A stretch of DNA of 64,000 bases from Trichomonas vaginalis G3 (GCF_026262505.1 NC_067204.1:4249797-4313796), one strand, 5' to 3'. Shown: positions 9,179-20,259, counted from the first letter of the stretch. Program-made: numbers and translations. Notes: generated by a model from the letters alone, not told the origin.

Positions 9179-11245
9179 ATGGATGAAGAATTATATCAAT
9201 ACTATGAGTATTTACTCAAATATGTTCCGCGGTCTGCCGAACTTTTGTTAAGTCAGAACGCAAAGGACGTAGAACACATCAGAGAACAAATAATTTTAAC
9301 TCATAGAGCCATTTCACTTATACCGACATTACTTAACAAAACACAATATAGTAACTACCTTCCAGACAAAACTGAGCGCCCAACATTCGTATTTAAACCC
9401 ACATTAGTTGTTCCACCTCGTGTATCTCCACAATTACTACAGCAAGCATCACATTTATTTCAATTCATTCACTCCAATCCTATCGCATTACTCGATGCCC
9501 TGCTAAATGAGAAAGATACTCCTTTATTTAATTATATAATCCACTCATCTCTTCCTTCTTTATTTGGATATTACTCCTCTCAGGAACATATCAATTTTGC
9601 ATTTACATTTTACGCACAGGTTATCATGAAATGCGATATTACTGTTGGTTCTGAAATTTTAATTCCATTTTTCAGAACAACATGTATACAAAAGTATATT
9701 GAAAATACAATAAATCCATTTGCGATAAGCTTGATGTCCGATTCTCGTATCTCAGGATCCGAATTAAACCAAAGTTTTCTCGAATTTTACAAAAATTATT
9801 TAAAGACATTATTATTTGGCGCTAGTACTTGCATCATGCACTATCACTCAGTCATTATAAAGCTAATGAAAGACAATTGGGGCGTTACTGCCACAGGAGA
9901 ATTTTTAATCAACACAATCATACGATATACAGCATCCATTTGGTTTTCTGCCAGTGGATTTTCCGAAAAACTACCGATATTAAACCAAGTTATCGATAAT
10001 TTCATATCAGATCAGCACTCATTAGAAGGAATAGTAAATAAAATGATCGAAACAGACTCAGGAATCGAAATACCAGACATGTATCACACATTCAAGCACC
10101 AGTACGTATTATTCTTAACTACTTCTCATGATTTCCTTGCATTAGCCAAATTAATGCAAAAAGTCATTCAAATTCCTCAATCAGTCACAACAAACAATAC
10201 AGAAACAAATCCGAAGAACGCCGTCTTCTGGTTCAAGATTTTTCCAAAGAGAAAACTCCCAAATCACCAAATTATTCGTCCTTTAGTTTTTTCCATCCCA
10301 GAAAAGGAGCCGCTCGTAAATCCGAAGTTCGATACGCTCTGGCGTGAAATACAGACCCACGCGGACCAAGCAAACATCGAACCTTTTGAATTTTTGATGT
10401 CGAAGCGAGATATTTATAATTTTCCACACGATCTCTTGGAGTATACTCTGAAAAAATCAATAGAAGCATTGGAACATGACGCAACTCTTTTCGAACAGTT
10501 AATGAGATTTATGGTTTCGATATCCGAGATGAAGAAATGGTTTGAGGTTTCCCAGCACTGCCTTGACATGGTTACAGACCAAGTAGCAACAACTGCAGCG
10601 ACGCTTTCCTTTAAAAGAGGCTATCAAATGATAAATTACGCATTTCAGAAAGCATCGAATCTTTTCGATAGTAATTACATAAAACAGAATCAGTATATTA
10701 GGCTTTTGCAGATGTACCTACCGACTTTCATTGTTGGCGTTGAAAAGAAATTAGATATTTTAGATTCATGGTGGAGCTCCAAAATAGACCAGCTCAACCA
10801 GCAGATCGATGAACTAGAATCTCATTTCCGCGGTCAGGCAGCGAACAACGTGCTCTGGGATTGCGTAATGAGGGTTTCTTTAGTCCGACCACAGAATTTA
10901 TTGGTTTCTTTTCGGATAATTTTGGAAATCTGCCAAAGACTATCGATGCTCTCCAAGATAACCGGGAGCTACGATATCCGAATCATAGGAGAACTCTTCA
11001 GGAAGGTCGCAATCCTAGGAAAAGCGAAAGGTTTGATGTCCGTGTATATTATTTTGGGAAGTATAGCTTTCGACAGCGCGTGCTTCAGGGATCTTTGCTC
11101 TGAAGCTGAAGAACATGGATGGTATGCCCTGGAAAGCGCTCTTTTCTATTATGTCAAAGAGGAACCTGAAATTCAAGCGGCAATGACTGAAGTTCAGGAC
11201 CATTTTAGAAATATTGAGAAAGATGGAGAACAGCCAAAGCAATAA
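9179..11245 (+). CDS. Conserved-looking helical protein, unrecognised (688 aa)
   Basis: An intact 688-aa protein without signal peptide or convincing membrane segments. It is predominantly helical, with amphipathic stretches throughout. Residues 90-260 have the look of an all-helical GTPase-regulator domain (RasGAP- or VPS9-like): FIHSNPIALLDALLNEKDTPLFNYI could be the opening helices, but no arginine-finger or VPS9 signature is clear. Residues 520-560 (LDILDSWWSSKIDQLNQQIDELESHF) form a short coiled coil, and the C-terminus is acidic. The uninterrupted length and normal composition argue for a real gene. Cytosolic location is inferred only from the absence of targeting features. Confidence 0.7.
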   Translation: MDEELYQYYEYLLKYVPRSAELLLSQNAKDVEHIREQIILTHRAISLIPTLLNKTQYSNYLPDKTERPTFVFKPTLVVPPRVSPQLLQQASHLFQFIHSNPIALLDALLNEKDTPLFNYIIHSSLPSLFGYYSSQEHINFAFTFYAQVIMKCDITVGSEILIPFFRTTCIQKYIENTINPFAISLMSDSRISGSELNQSFLEFYKNYLKTLLFGASTCIMHYHSVIIKLMKDNWGVTATGEFLINTIIRYTASIWFSASGFSEKLPILNQVIDNFISDQHSLEGIVNKMIETDSGIEIPDMYHTFKHQYVLFLTTSHDFLALAKLMQKVIQIPQSVTTNNTETNPKNAVFWFKIFPKRKLPNHQIIRPLVFSIPEKEPLVNPKFDTLWREIQTHADQANIEPFEFLMSKRDIYNFPHDLLEYTLKKSIEALEHDATLFEQLMRFMVSISEMKKWFEVSQHCLDMVTDQVATTAATLSFKRGYQMINYAFQKASNLFDSNYIKQNQYIRLLQMYLPTFIVGVEKKLDILDSWWSSKIDQLNQQIDELESHFRGQAANNVLWDCVMRVSLVRPQNLLVSFRIILEICQRLSMLSKITGSYDIRIIGELFRKVAILGKAKGLMSVYIILGSIAFDSACFRDLCSEAEEHGWYALESALFYYVKEEPEIQAAMTEVQDHFRNIEKDGEQPKQ

Positions 11246-11463
11246 CTCTTCAATAATTCTCAAATAATATTATTTTTATTTTATTTGTTTTTTTATATAG
11301 ATATTATTATAAATTTTCTGTATTTTAGTTTAACAATAACAGATTCCTTTATTTCTTTGTATGATATCAACAGGAAAATGAAAAAAAAAGTTTTTGTCAT
11401 ATCTGAGAATTTTTATTCCACTTATTAGAATTTGTTTTGATGATTCAGGATATATATCCGTTT

Positions 11464-12057
11464 CTAATTACGCGCGCCATGTGATTTGAGAACTTTGGTA
11501 GTTTCTTTACTAAAACGTGATGTTGCTAAATCAAGAGGGGTAAATTCATATTTATTTTTTTCATTGATATTTGCACCATGTGAAATAAGAAGTTCAGCAA
11601 TTTCTGGCGTATCATAAGTTGCTGCAACACTAAGTGGAGTATTTCCTTCATAATTTTTTGCATGAATATTTGCACCATGTGAAATGAGAACTTCGGCAAT
11701 TTCGGTTCGTCCTTTTGACATTGCTGTAATATGAATTGCGGTATATCCATCATAATTTTTTTCATTGACATCTGCACCATGTGAAATAAGAAGTTCGGCA
11801 ATTTCTGTATTATTATAATTTGCTGCACGTATGAGTGGAGTTTCATCAGAATTAATCTTTTCATTGACATTTGCACCGTGTGAAATGAGAATTTCGGCAA
11901 TTTCTATATTATTATTATTACCTGCTGCTGTAAAAAGTGGGGTTTCTCCATATTTACCATTTTCATGGATATTTGCACCATGTGAAATGAGAACTTCGAC
12001 CGTTTCTTTACTATTATAGCGTGCTGCATAATGAAGTGGGGTTTCATCAGCAAACAC
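11464..12057 (-). pseudogene. Ankyrin-repeat gene fragment, 5' end missing
   Basis: About 197 codons encode six consecutive 33-residue ankyrin repeats (ETPLHYAARYN..ETVEVLISHGANIHEK and variants). The frame opens at a GTG after an upstream in-frame TAA, and there is no ATG before the first repeat; the first Met lies deep in the fourth repeat. The array is internally very regular (LLISHGA(D/N)(V/I)NEKN), suggesting recent repeat expansion. The C-terminus ends naturally after a final repeat (VLKSHGARN). It is a 3' piece of a larger ankyrin protein, or the 5' exon or start has been lost. Confidence 0.7.
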
Positions 12058-12963
12058 GATTTGGAAAAATTAATGCTTATGAATAAGACCAACATCAAAT
12101 TTCAAATTTCAAATTTTTGTTTCTCCAAAATATTAATTGTTTCCACTAGATTAACAAATAAACAATAAATTGGATTAATGTAATGCCCAATCATTCATTT
12201 TAAATTTTAGATTTAAAACAATATTTTTCTCCATATTATTATAACATGAATCGCTATGATATAAGAAATATATTTTCAATATTGAAATTGAAAAATTCTA
12301 AAATTTTTGAAATTCAATTTGAGTGTGATGATCGATAACATATATTTTTTAATTAAAATATTGTGTCGCTATCATATAAATATACTATTTCTAAATTAAA
12401 AATAGGGAAAAAAGTACTATTTAATGATGAAATTGCAAATAATATCAATATATATATATTCATGCTGATATATTTTGGGAACAGATTGGAAATCACATAA
12501 ATAGGATTGTGTTAGTTTGTCATGGATATAAAACAAATTTTCGAGCTAATTGAGCGAATTTAAATCACAAACACTTATATTTTCTATTACAAGGTATATT
12601 TGTAATATACAACCAGTAAATAGCTTTCTCTAACTTTTACCAGCTTAGATGATAGCAAATTAGATACGAATTTCATGACCCCTCACCAAATTCCATTAAA
12701 ACATATACAAATAAAAGTACTAAGTGGGTATCATCTAACCCTAGAATTATAGCTCCTAGGACTCATCCTAGATGGTAGTTCTGGAAAAACACCTGGTTTT
12801 TGGAGTTGCAAACGTTAAAAATTGAGGGTATAATTTATGAATTTTGATTAAGTCTATTGATGAGAAATGACATGATAGCAATAGAAATGTCTAGTGCAAT
12901 ATGATTATCCGGTTAGTTTTCGTTCAGAAATTTTAATCATATTTTAAGTAAATATATATTATT

Positions 12964-13012
12964 ATTCTTCGCTATTTGGTTGGCGCATTGCGCCAACCAA
13001 ATAGCGAAGAAT
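12964..13012. repeat. Perfect 23-bp hairpin with 3-nt loop
   Basis: Arms beginning ATTCTTCGCTATTTGG are exactly complementary over 23 bp around the loop ATT. The arms are GC-richer than the surroundings. There are no terminator-type T-runs and no flanking gene end, so it is not a bacterial-style terminator. Confidence 0.85.
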
Positions 13013-13189
13013 TCAATTTTTCATAAGATATATTATTTAATTATCATTCAAACTCACAAAAAGCCTATTGTTTGGTTATTACAATACATTAAGAATCGGA
13101 ATTCATTATAAATGCTTTTCGAACAAATGACGATAAAATTCTCCAAAAACTTCAGAGAGTTTGGGTGAACTCATATATTCAATATTTAT

Positions 13190-13385
13190 ATTTTGCCGTT
13201 GGTAGCTGCTTGTCCGAATGGCAAGCGTAGCTACCTGAGGCACAAAATAATATTATATGAAATTTGATTTTTTGGCATAAAGGGATGTTGTAAGTTTATG
13301 CCTTCACACTGTAGATCACCAAACTTTATTCATCTCAATCTGACTTAAAATCACATGCTTGTATTAATGTACAAATTTAACAAAT
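13190..13385. repeat. Dispersed repeat, copy 2 (partner near 3700-3900)
   Basis: It shares ordered words with 3700-3900, including 'gtagcta/gcaagcgtagc', 'aaatttgattt', 'cactgtagatcaccaaac' and 'cttgtatta'. The order and spacing are conserved while the bases have drifted. Confidence 0.45.
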
Positions 13386-15100
13386 ACTATTGAATTTGAT
13401 AATCTATAGCCTACAAGTATTATTTAGACTACTTACATCTGTATCTGCGAACTTAGTAAAAAAAAAAATGTATTCTTTCCAAATTCAAGAACTACATTTG
13501 ATTTATAACCTTTATAATAAAATTAAGGAAATCATTAAGGATCCCGTATGGAGAAAAATCTTCTCCAACTCTAAAATTCAGTTTGGAGACACTTTACAAA
13601 TTGTAAACTTCAAATTGGCAAAATATATATCTAAACATCAGTTATATTCCTAAATTTAACTCGGTTTATGCTCAAACTTGATATAGAGAAAGTACTTAAC
13701 ATTTAATTAAGAATTGGCAAATTATATCAAGGAATATTTTTGTAAATTCATGAATAATATAAATGAAAGTAATCAACATAGAAATGCGAAAGCAAACTCC
13801 CTTAGGCTAAACCGATTTTATTGGGAATCAAAGAAAAATATTTGAGATTTTATTTTATTGATGATCTAAGAGAGATCATTAATAGCTTCGATGAAAGGTA
13901 TTGTAGTTTCATTCGTATTATCAAATAAAGATTGCTTTAAATTGAAAATGCATATAAATTCTGTAATATGGTGTTGAATAATATCTATAGGTGAAATATA
14001 ATATAAATTCGCCATAAATGTTGAGTAAGTATCGAAGAAATAAAAATCCAAATAAAAAATCTAAATAAATATTGGAACTATATACTGGGATCAGTAGATC
14101 ATTGAAATCCCAAAAATATTGCCCATAGGAAGTCTCCATGAAAACGAAGGCAATGCCCGTCTCCAAAGCTTCTCCATTTCTCCATCTCCATGGAGAAATT
14201 GAACTAGTCTGTCTTCTTCACCAATTCAAAATTGAATACTTTCTCCACGTCTCCATGGAGAAAATGTGAGGTGAACTCATTGGGAGTTTTGACAATTCAA
14301 ACTTTACAAATCTAATGGTTTGTAAAGTTAAAATTTGACATTTTGATAAGAAACTAGGGGGTAATATTTGTAAAAAATAGGGTATAATTTACATTAAAAT
14401 TTACCAAATTGGAGAAGCTTATTTTTTGGAATTTGGAGATCCCAGCCGTTATTTCTCCAAACGAGATCCTTAAAATCATACTAAAAATGGCTTTTCTTAA
14501 AAAATTATCATTATATTTGCACTTTTTTCTGATTTCATCAGAAAAAAGTGCAAATATAATGTTATATGTTTGCATTCTAAATTTGAAATGTCAAGTAAAA
14601 AAATTATATTCGATTCTCAATTCTTTCAAAAGTGTTTAATTTTAAATTTAGCTTTGTTATTATATATTGATTTAGAATAACTAAACTTGAAATACCTTCT
14701 TTCAATTTTTGAGGGCAAAACCGAAAAGATCTAAATTCTGTCTTGAATACCCAACGTCGCTCCTCAATCTGTAAATTGGATTTTATTAAAGTATATAATT
14801 CAATAAGCAGAAATAACGAGGTTTTAATTTTATTATTAGTCTTCCTTCAATTTTGAGAGAGACATGAAAAAACTCTTAAAAAACAAATTAGATAATCTGT
14901 ATCTACATATGATATATTAATTTCTATATATATCGGCTTCAAAATTTTTGATTCATTTAATAAAGATAAAGTTTCACTCTGAATATTTTCTTTTTTATTC
15001 ATTTTAATATTAATATTATATAGATATAGATATTTCAGATATGTTAATTCAAAACAGACTCAAAATTGAATATTCTCAATTTATGAAAATTTCATTGATA

Positions 15101-15106
15101 TCATTT
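15101..15106 (+). promoter_or_regulatory. Inr of the surface-protein gene
   Basis: TCATTT with A+1 at 15103 lies only 6 nt before ATG 15109. A second Inr-like TCATTG sits about 10 nt further upstream. Confidence 0.55.
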
Positions 15107-15108
15107 TG

Positions 15109-16758
15109 ATGTTTGCAATATTTTTCATTCTCCCATTTAGGCTATTACCAGGTCTTGATGAGTGTGGCTTATACGATATGGTAATACCATATCGTGGAGA
15201 AGTATTAACCCGAACTTTCAATGGAAATTCTGATATCTGCATTGATAGACCTGTTTTTATAAAGGCTGATAAAGATTTTACAGCTTCTTATCAATTCTAT
15301 AATTTCAACCAAAACAGTGTTGGATAATTACACGAAAATATTCTAAATCCATCAGTAATTGGTTCATATATGAATTCTACACTAATTAAAATCACTCCAA
15401 AAGACCCCAATCAGCAAATTACTATTTCATTCTTTCAAATTAAAATGTCATATTCTATTTCAGAATGTAAATATTATGGAATTTTTTCCACATTAAAAAA
15501 TTTCAAAACAAGTATTACGATTTCACAAAATCAATTCCTTAATATTTATGCTCAAAATAATATCCCACTAAAATTTACCATTAAAGCAGAAAAATCCCAA
15601 ATTAATGGCGAAGTATATGACAAATCTGGAATTTATTCCAAAGCAAATGATATCTCCAGCGGAAATATGTTTTACCTAAAAATTTCCCCAAATATTACAA
15701 CTGAAGGATATACATCAGAAACTGTAGAGATTATTTGTGAAACAAATTCATCTGCTCCGGTCTTGGATGGATGTTCATATCCTTTTGGAGATGATATTTT
15801 CTATATTCTTCCAGAAGAAGGAGCTTACACACTTGATCAAATTAAAGCATATACAAGAGATCATCGAAATATATTCACAAACTGGCCAGGTGAAACATTT
15901 TTACCAGATAATTTACCATGTGAAGAAATAATAAAAATGGATAATAATATTATTAGTAAGATTGTTACAATTGGTGTTGGAAAGTCTGTATGTACAAACG
16001 GAAGTTTTGTGTATGCATCAAAAGACAAATTCAAAGCTACATTTTACAATTTATTAAATTCACAAAAGAAACCAATAGAAGTAGAAAATCCATTCAGTGT
16101 TGCAGGAAATTATTTAAGCATTATAAACTGTTCTGATTCAACAAGGGAGTGCAAAGTCCATATTGTTTCAATTAATCAACCTCAATCTACAAATGAGGGA
16201 ACATTGAGTTCTATTTTCACAACAAAGAATTCTCTCAACATGAAAGAAAAACTTCAGTTTACGAATCAATCATCGAAATCATTAATACTTCAATCGCATA
16301 GTGCACAAAATAAAGAAATAGAAGTCACCACAGATCATAAAAAAGTTATCGGTGTTCTTCGTAACAGTGCAGGCGAAGCTAGAGAGAAAAAGCTCAAAGG
16401 AAAAACGATCTGGGCAACATTAAATCCAGATATGGAAGGAGAACCAGGTGATGTCAATGTTGAAATCAATATTAAAGAAGTAGAGGAATCAACAAAAGAG
16501 CCAGAAGAATCTCTCTTCCCAGATGATATTCTCTTCGATATTCCAATTGGAGTTAAAACAGAGGAAGAACTGAAAAAGAACACTATAAACTGCAGTTTAA
16601 AGAATATTTCCAATAATGGTGGTCTCTATACTCTAGCAATTGTAGGAATTGTAATTGGTGTTATTGATTTTATTGCACTCATCTGTATTCTCGTGGGGTT
16701 CTTTGTTTTTAGGAACAAGTCTAAAAACAATGAATCAGGATCAGGAGAAAGAGTCTAA
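15109..16758 (+). pseudogene. Type I surface membrane protein, one in-frame stop
   Basis: One frame of about 549 residues is interrupted by TAA at 15325-15327. The gene starts MFAIFFILPFRLLPG, a short signal peptide, just after an Inr. The rest is an Asn/Ser-rich ectodomain with scattered cysteines, then a single membrane span near the C-terminus (LAIVGIVIGVIDFIALICIL) and a short basic/Ser tail. This layout is typical of trichomonad surface proteins; I cannot assign a named family. No ATG follows the stop until 15370, and the downstream part is well preserved, so the break is young, or the stop is read through, or it is a sequence error. Confidence 0.6.
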
Positions 16759-17001
16759 ATTTTGACTAAACACTAAAATATAACTCTTAGTAATATAATG
16801 AATTTTATTATTTATGTCAGAAATTAGCTTTGATTTATCAAAATCTATTATTTAAAATATAGAATGATCAAAAATTATGGAGAGTGTTGTCAAAGAAATT
16901 TTGAGTTATTATATTATAGCAATTTTTGACAATTCTTATTATATCAATCACTTTAAATCAATTGATCTGAGATAAGACGTCATATTTGATTAATAGAAAT
17001 A
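16759..17001. other. AT-rich intergenic
   Basis: Contains the 3' flank of the surface-protein gene. No RNA, repeat or coding signal was found. Confidence 0.4.
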
Positions 17002-17150
17002 TTATTTATTTTCCAAAAGGTACAATGTGACCATAGAATAGTTATCGCCTAATGCCATAACAGGTTGATTCTGATAGCAATGACTTCTTGATACTTGGTG
17101 AGTAACAGGAGCCAAGAAAATCTGTGATTTTGTAAATTCTTTGAATTTAA
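17002..17150 (-). pseudogene. Short C-terminal gene fragment
   Basis: On the minus strand a coding-like run of about 45 codons (FKEFTKSQIFLAPVTHQVS..., then GDNYSMVTLYLLENK) ends in TAA at 17002-17004. It has no ATG and hits a stop just upstream. Codon content is better than random. It is probably the tail of a decayed gene of unknown family. Confidence 0.3.
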
Positions 17151-17365
17151 GTATGGATTAGTCGGTAACTTTGACTTGACAGTATAATACTAAGCCTGCC
17201 TGCTGTGCGATGATTGAAGAAGCTTCGCGCCGATAAAATTGAATGAAAATGTAACTTTAAATAGTATATTTTTATAAACATTGAAATGATAAAATCGTAG
17301 GTCAAGACTATCCCTTGCGATTTCATGAAGTATTTCGCAATAAACATAAGTAATTTTTTGAAATA

Positions 17366-17836
17366 TTAATGAAGAGGCGGAGGCTGGACGTTTTTACTAA
17401 GTCCAACTCTACGTGGAGCCTGTAAATGTGTATTCGAACCAAAGTTTAGGCTCGCTCCTCCAGTAAATGGTTTTGGAACTCTTGGAGCAGGAGCTGCTGT
17501 AGTTGTTTTAGTGGAGCTTGCTTTTGGCTTTGATTCTTTCTTTGGTTTTGGCTTTGGTGGGGCATCTAAGTCATCGTCATCATCTACAACGAATGATTTT
17601 TCATCTGCTGAGTCCTCTAAAGCTTCATCTGATGGCATCTTTGGTGCAGCCTTTTCTTTTTTCGGTTTTGCTGGCTTTGCAGCTTTTGGTGCAGCCTTTT
17701 TTGGAGATGGAGCTCCTTTTACTTTTGGTTTTTTAACTGCTGGCTCATCATCGCTAAGTTCAAAATCATCATCGTCATCTAGATCACCAAGCATATCAAA
17801 ATCTTCTTCTGAATCGGACCCTTTCTTCTTTCCCAT
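17366..17836 (-). CDS. Acidic/basic low-complexity protein with C-terminal RAD51-interacting-type motif
   Basis: 156 aa without globular domain. Acidic Asp/Glu blocks (residues 8-31 and 69-91) alternate with Lys/Pro/Ala-rich blocks (32-67 and 92-125), suggesting a nuclear, intrinsically disordered protein. The last 15 residues, RRVGLSKNVQPPPLH, match the C-terminal R.GLS+....PLH motif of RAD51AP1 and RAD51AP2 (the RAD51-interacting motif). If this holds, the protein would bind RAD51 and assist homologous recombination. Low-complexity length and order also suit a RAD51AP1-like protein. The motif match is by eye; the rest is inference. A TCACTT Inr lies 33 nt upstream beside TTTTGGCGGG. Confidence 0.65.
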   Translation of the reverse strand: MGKKKGSDSEEDFDMLGDLDDDDDFELSDDEPAVKKPKVKGAPSPKKAAPKAAKPAKPKKEKAAPKMPSDEALEDSADEKSFVVDDDDDLDAPPKPKPKKESKPKASSTKTTTAAPAPRVPKPFTGGASLNFGSNTHLQAPRRVGLSKNVQPPPLH

Positions 17837-17865
17837 CTAAAATTTTGTAAAAAAAAGCCCGCCAA

Positions 17866-17871
17866 AAGTGA
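17866..17871 (-). promoter_or_regulatory. Inr of the RAD51AP1-like gene
   Basis: TCACTT on the minus strand has A+1 at 17869, followed downstream by TTTTGGCGGG and then the ATG at 17836. The GGCGGG box beside the Inr recalls the one in the mariner promoter. Confidence 0.45.
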
Positions 17872-19098
17872 AAAAAGGGAAGTTCATTCTTTTGATTTTT
17901 TTGAGGTAAACATGAAAATGTTTTTGGGACAAGTAATAACATATTTCCTTCAAGTATTATGATCACAAACTTTAAAAATTAGATCATTATCGATATCAAT
18001 TGTTTAAAATATATACTAAAACATTTTTCCAATATTTAGACTAAAGCATATTTTTAATGCTGTCTTAACCAATATGAAGTTAGAACAATATTATATAATG
18101 ATTTAATTTCAGGATATTTTAATTGATATCTATATAATTTGATGAAAGTGTTCATTTAATCAATCAAAGTAAAATAATACTTATAAATATACGCTTTTGG
18201 CATATGCTGCTGCACCCATGGCAACAATATTTAGTGACTTTCCTGGATTGGTTACCTTTTTTGGGAAGTTTTACTCAAGAATTTCAAAAACTATAGGAAT
18301 TTTACTACATCCACCAACAAGTTGTACTTTGTAGATGTCTTCTTCTGTTAAACCAACATTCCTCATCAACCTGCTAATAGTATGTTCCATTTTTACAAGG
18401 ATCTCATCACCTATTAAGTATTCAAACTTATGGCGCTTGATTATAACTCTGTCTAGATTTTTACACATACTAGGAAAATAAATATAGGTACCAGGCACCA
18501 CAGAAAGATAACATTTTGCTTTTTCGCATTCTCTCCTAAGATACAGCATTTTCATTTTGCTGAGAGATTTTGGTTCGAAATCTTCTTCCTTTTTCCTGAT
18601 TTCATTTAATGTATAATTCATCAATATATCATCGATTTTTGATCCACTAACTTCTGATGAATGAACATTTCCTTTGAGTGTGAATTTGTTTCCATCAATA
18701 TTTACAATGGAAACATCAAGGGAACTTTCACCAAAGTCAAAAACCAAAATATTGACTTTATCTATTGGATCGTTGCGATGAAACTCATATGCTGCGGCAA
18801 TTGGGGCACTAATGAACTTTACCTCATTAAAGCCTGAACTTCGAGCTGCTCCTTCAGTGGCTTTTATCTGATTATCGTTAAAGAATGTAGGAACTGCAAT
18901 AACACATTTATTTGTTTCATTTAATGAACAATCGTGATAATTTTTTATGACATGTTTAAATATTTGTGTAAAAAAATCAACAGGTGAATAGGTTTTGCTA
19001 TCAATAGTGATAATGGGATCATTTGATGCATCATGAGTAATTTTGAAATCAACCTTTCCAATTAATGATTGTACGAGTAGGGGTAATTTTAGCTAAAA

Positions 19099-20040
19099 GT
19101 AACACATTTGTAAAAAGTGACACACCTGTGAAGGGTGTGATTACCGATCGGTAATTTCGACAGTTTAGAATTTAAAATTTTTTATGGAACTGTTGCGAGT
19201 TTCATAAAGAATTTAAGGAATATAAGCAAAGATTTGAATCAAAATCTTAGACCTAAGCCGCTCGATTCGCTCGCGGCTTCCGCGAATTACAGATCAGCAA
19301 AGATTTGAATCAAAATCTTCGAACTAAGCCGATCGCTTCGCTCGCGGCTTTCTTTATTATTTTAAATTTGCATATTTCCATCAAAAGTTCATAAGGTAAA
19401 AAATTTTGTTTATATTATTGCAAAATAAAATCTTCATTATCAAAATAATATTAAATGATAATATAATTTATAAACAACTATTATTTAATAAAGTTTAATT
19501 GCCAAGGTTCATCTAATTTTTTGATTTTTAATGTTTTATGAATTTTATTTATGAGAGAGGGTCAAAGTTGCTATTTGTCACTTTTCCACAAGAATATAAT
19601 GGGGAAAAGGTTATCATATAGTTGATCTCATTCACTGAGGTGAGAGATGCATGTAGTGTAATGGGATAAACAGTGGGATTGCTGCTCTAAGTCCTAGGTT
19701 CGAGACACATTGGCTTCATTTTTCTCTTTTTTATTGACGTAAACTATTCAATTTTTGTGTTCTCCATTCAAATTTCAGAATTTTTTTTGCAGATTTCACG
19801 CTACATTCGAAGTTACCTTTTGTAACAACCACCACTGCCTACGAAAGACGAAAGTGTGTCACGATTTCACCCGGAAATCCGACGGTTGTTTAAGAGTAAG
19901 CACTTTTGGCACCTACTCTTTTATTTATCATGTATATATCTAATGAAGATTATATATGTAGAAGATAAGTACCTTAATATGTACGTAAAAATTAATGAAA
20001 TTTATTTTGAATGTAGAACCGAGCAATTTTCCCTGTCACT
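19099..20040. mobile_element. Non-autonomous TIR element inserted in the Hsp70 pseudogene
   Basis: About 940 bp are bounded by short inverted ends AAAGT(A/G)ACA and flanked on both sides by TTTTAGCTAAAA. Because the target is itself palindromic, the duplication length is ambiguous (6-12 bp), compatible with a Mutator-like element. Inside are two direct copies of an approximately 71-bp unit (19224-19348: 'agcaaagatttgaatcaaaa' then 'taagccg..cgcttcgctcgcggctt'), a short palindrome around CCGATCGG near 19145, and a tRNA-like segment. No transposase is visible. Confidence 0.65.
19646..19714 (+). other. tRNA-like (pol III A/B-box) relic
   Basis: 'TAGTGTAATGGG' resembles an A box and 'GGTTCGAGACA' a B box at about the right spacing, followed by T-rich stretches that could terminate pol III. 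I cannot fold a good acceptor stem or T stem, so this is at most a tRNA-derived fragment carried by the element. Confidence 0.25.
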
Positions 20041-20252
20041 TTTAGCTAAAATTTGGGTTTGCCGTTTAAGATTATTTGAAATAATTTTATTTCCATTTTC
20101 ATCGACTAAAAGATATGCTGGAAATGATACTTCACCCTGAAACCAAATTGGTAAAATGGTGTTTCGTTCACTTCTAGTATTTCCTATATAAGTGGCATAA
20201 ATGTTATGTGTAGACAGGTCTATCCCAACTATGCTTTCAGACATTATTGGTA

Positions 20253-20258
20253 AAATGA
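20253..20258 (-). promoter_or_regulatory. Surviving Inr of the Hsp70 pseudogene
   Basis: TCATTT on the minus strand with A+1 at 20256 lies 12 nt before ATG 20244. Confidence 0.5.
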
Positions 20259-20259
20259 T

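Larger units (their letters stand above)
12058..15100. other. Long gene-poor stretch
   Basis: No gene is supported. It contains a perfect hairpin (12964-13012), the second copy of a dispersed repeat (13190-13385), repeated 'tctccatggagaaa' words at about 14180-14270 and a short 'tgcac/aaaaaagtgca' inverted repeat near 14515-14555. Short open frames are AT-biased and unconvincing. Confidence 0.5.
18181..20244 (-). pseudogene. Divergent Hsp70 ATPase-domain pseudogene split by a transposable element
   Basis: The N-terminus (20244 down to about 20050) reads VGIDLSTHNIYATY, the Hsp70 phosphate-binding opening. After an inserted element, 19090 down to 18271 reads through ITIDSKTYSPVDFFTQIFKH, VIAVPTFFNDNQIKATEGAA, LVFDFGESSLDVSIV and VQLVGGCSKIPIV, all Hsp70 ATPase blocks. 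The frame is shifted near the insertion point, where about four codons appear to be missing before LIGK, and again after VFEILE; it ends in NIVAMGAAAYAKSVYL. No substrate-binding domain follows. It is therefore a dead, truncated gene of the divergent Hsp70 kind, with at least three lesions including the insertion. A good Inr remains upstream. Confidence 0.85.

Noticed and set aside
13468-13653. 61-aa open frame on the plus strand
   Set aside because: It starts with ATG after an A-run but has no Inr, no recognisable content and AT-driven composition. A remnant is possible but cannot be supported.
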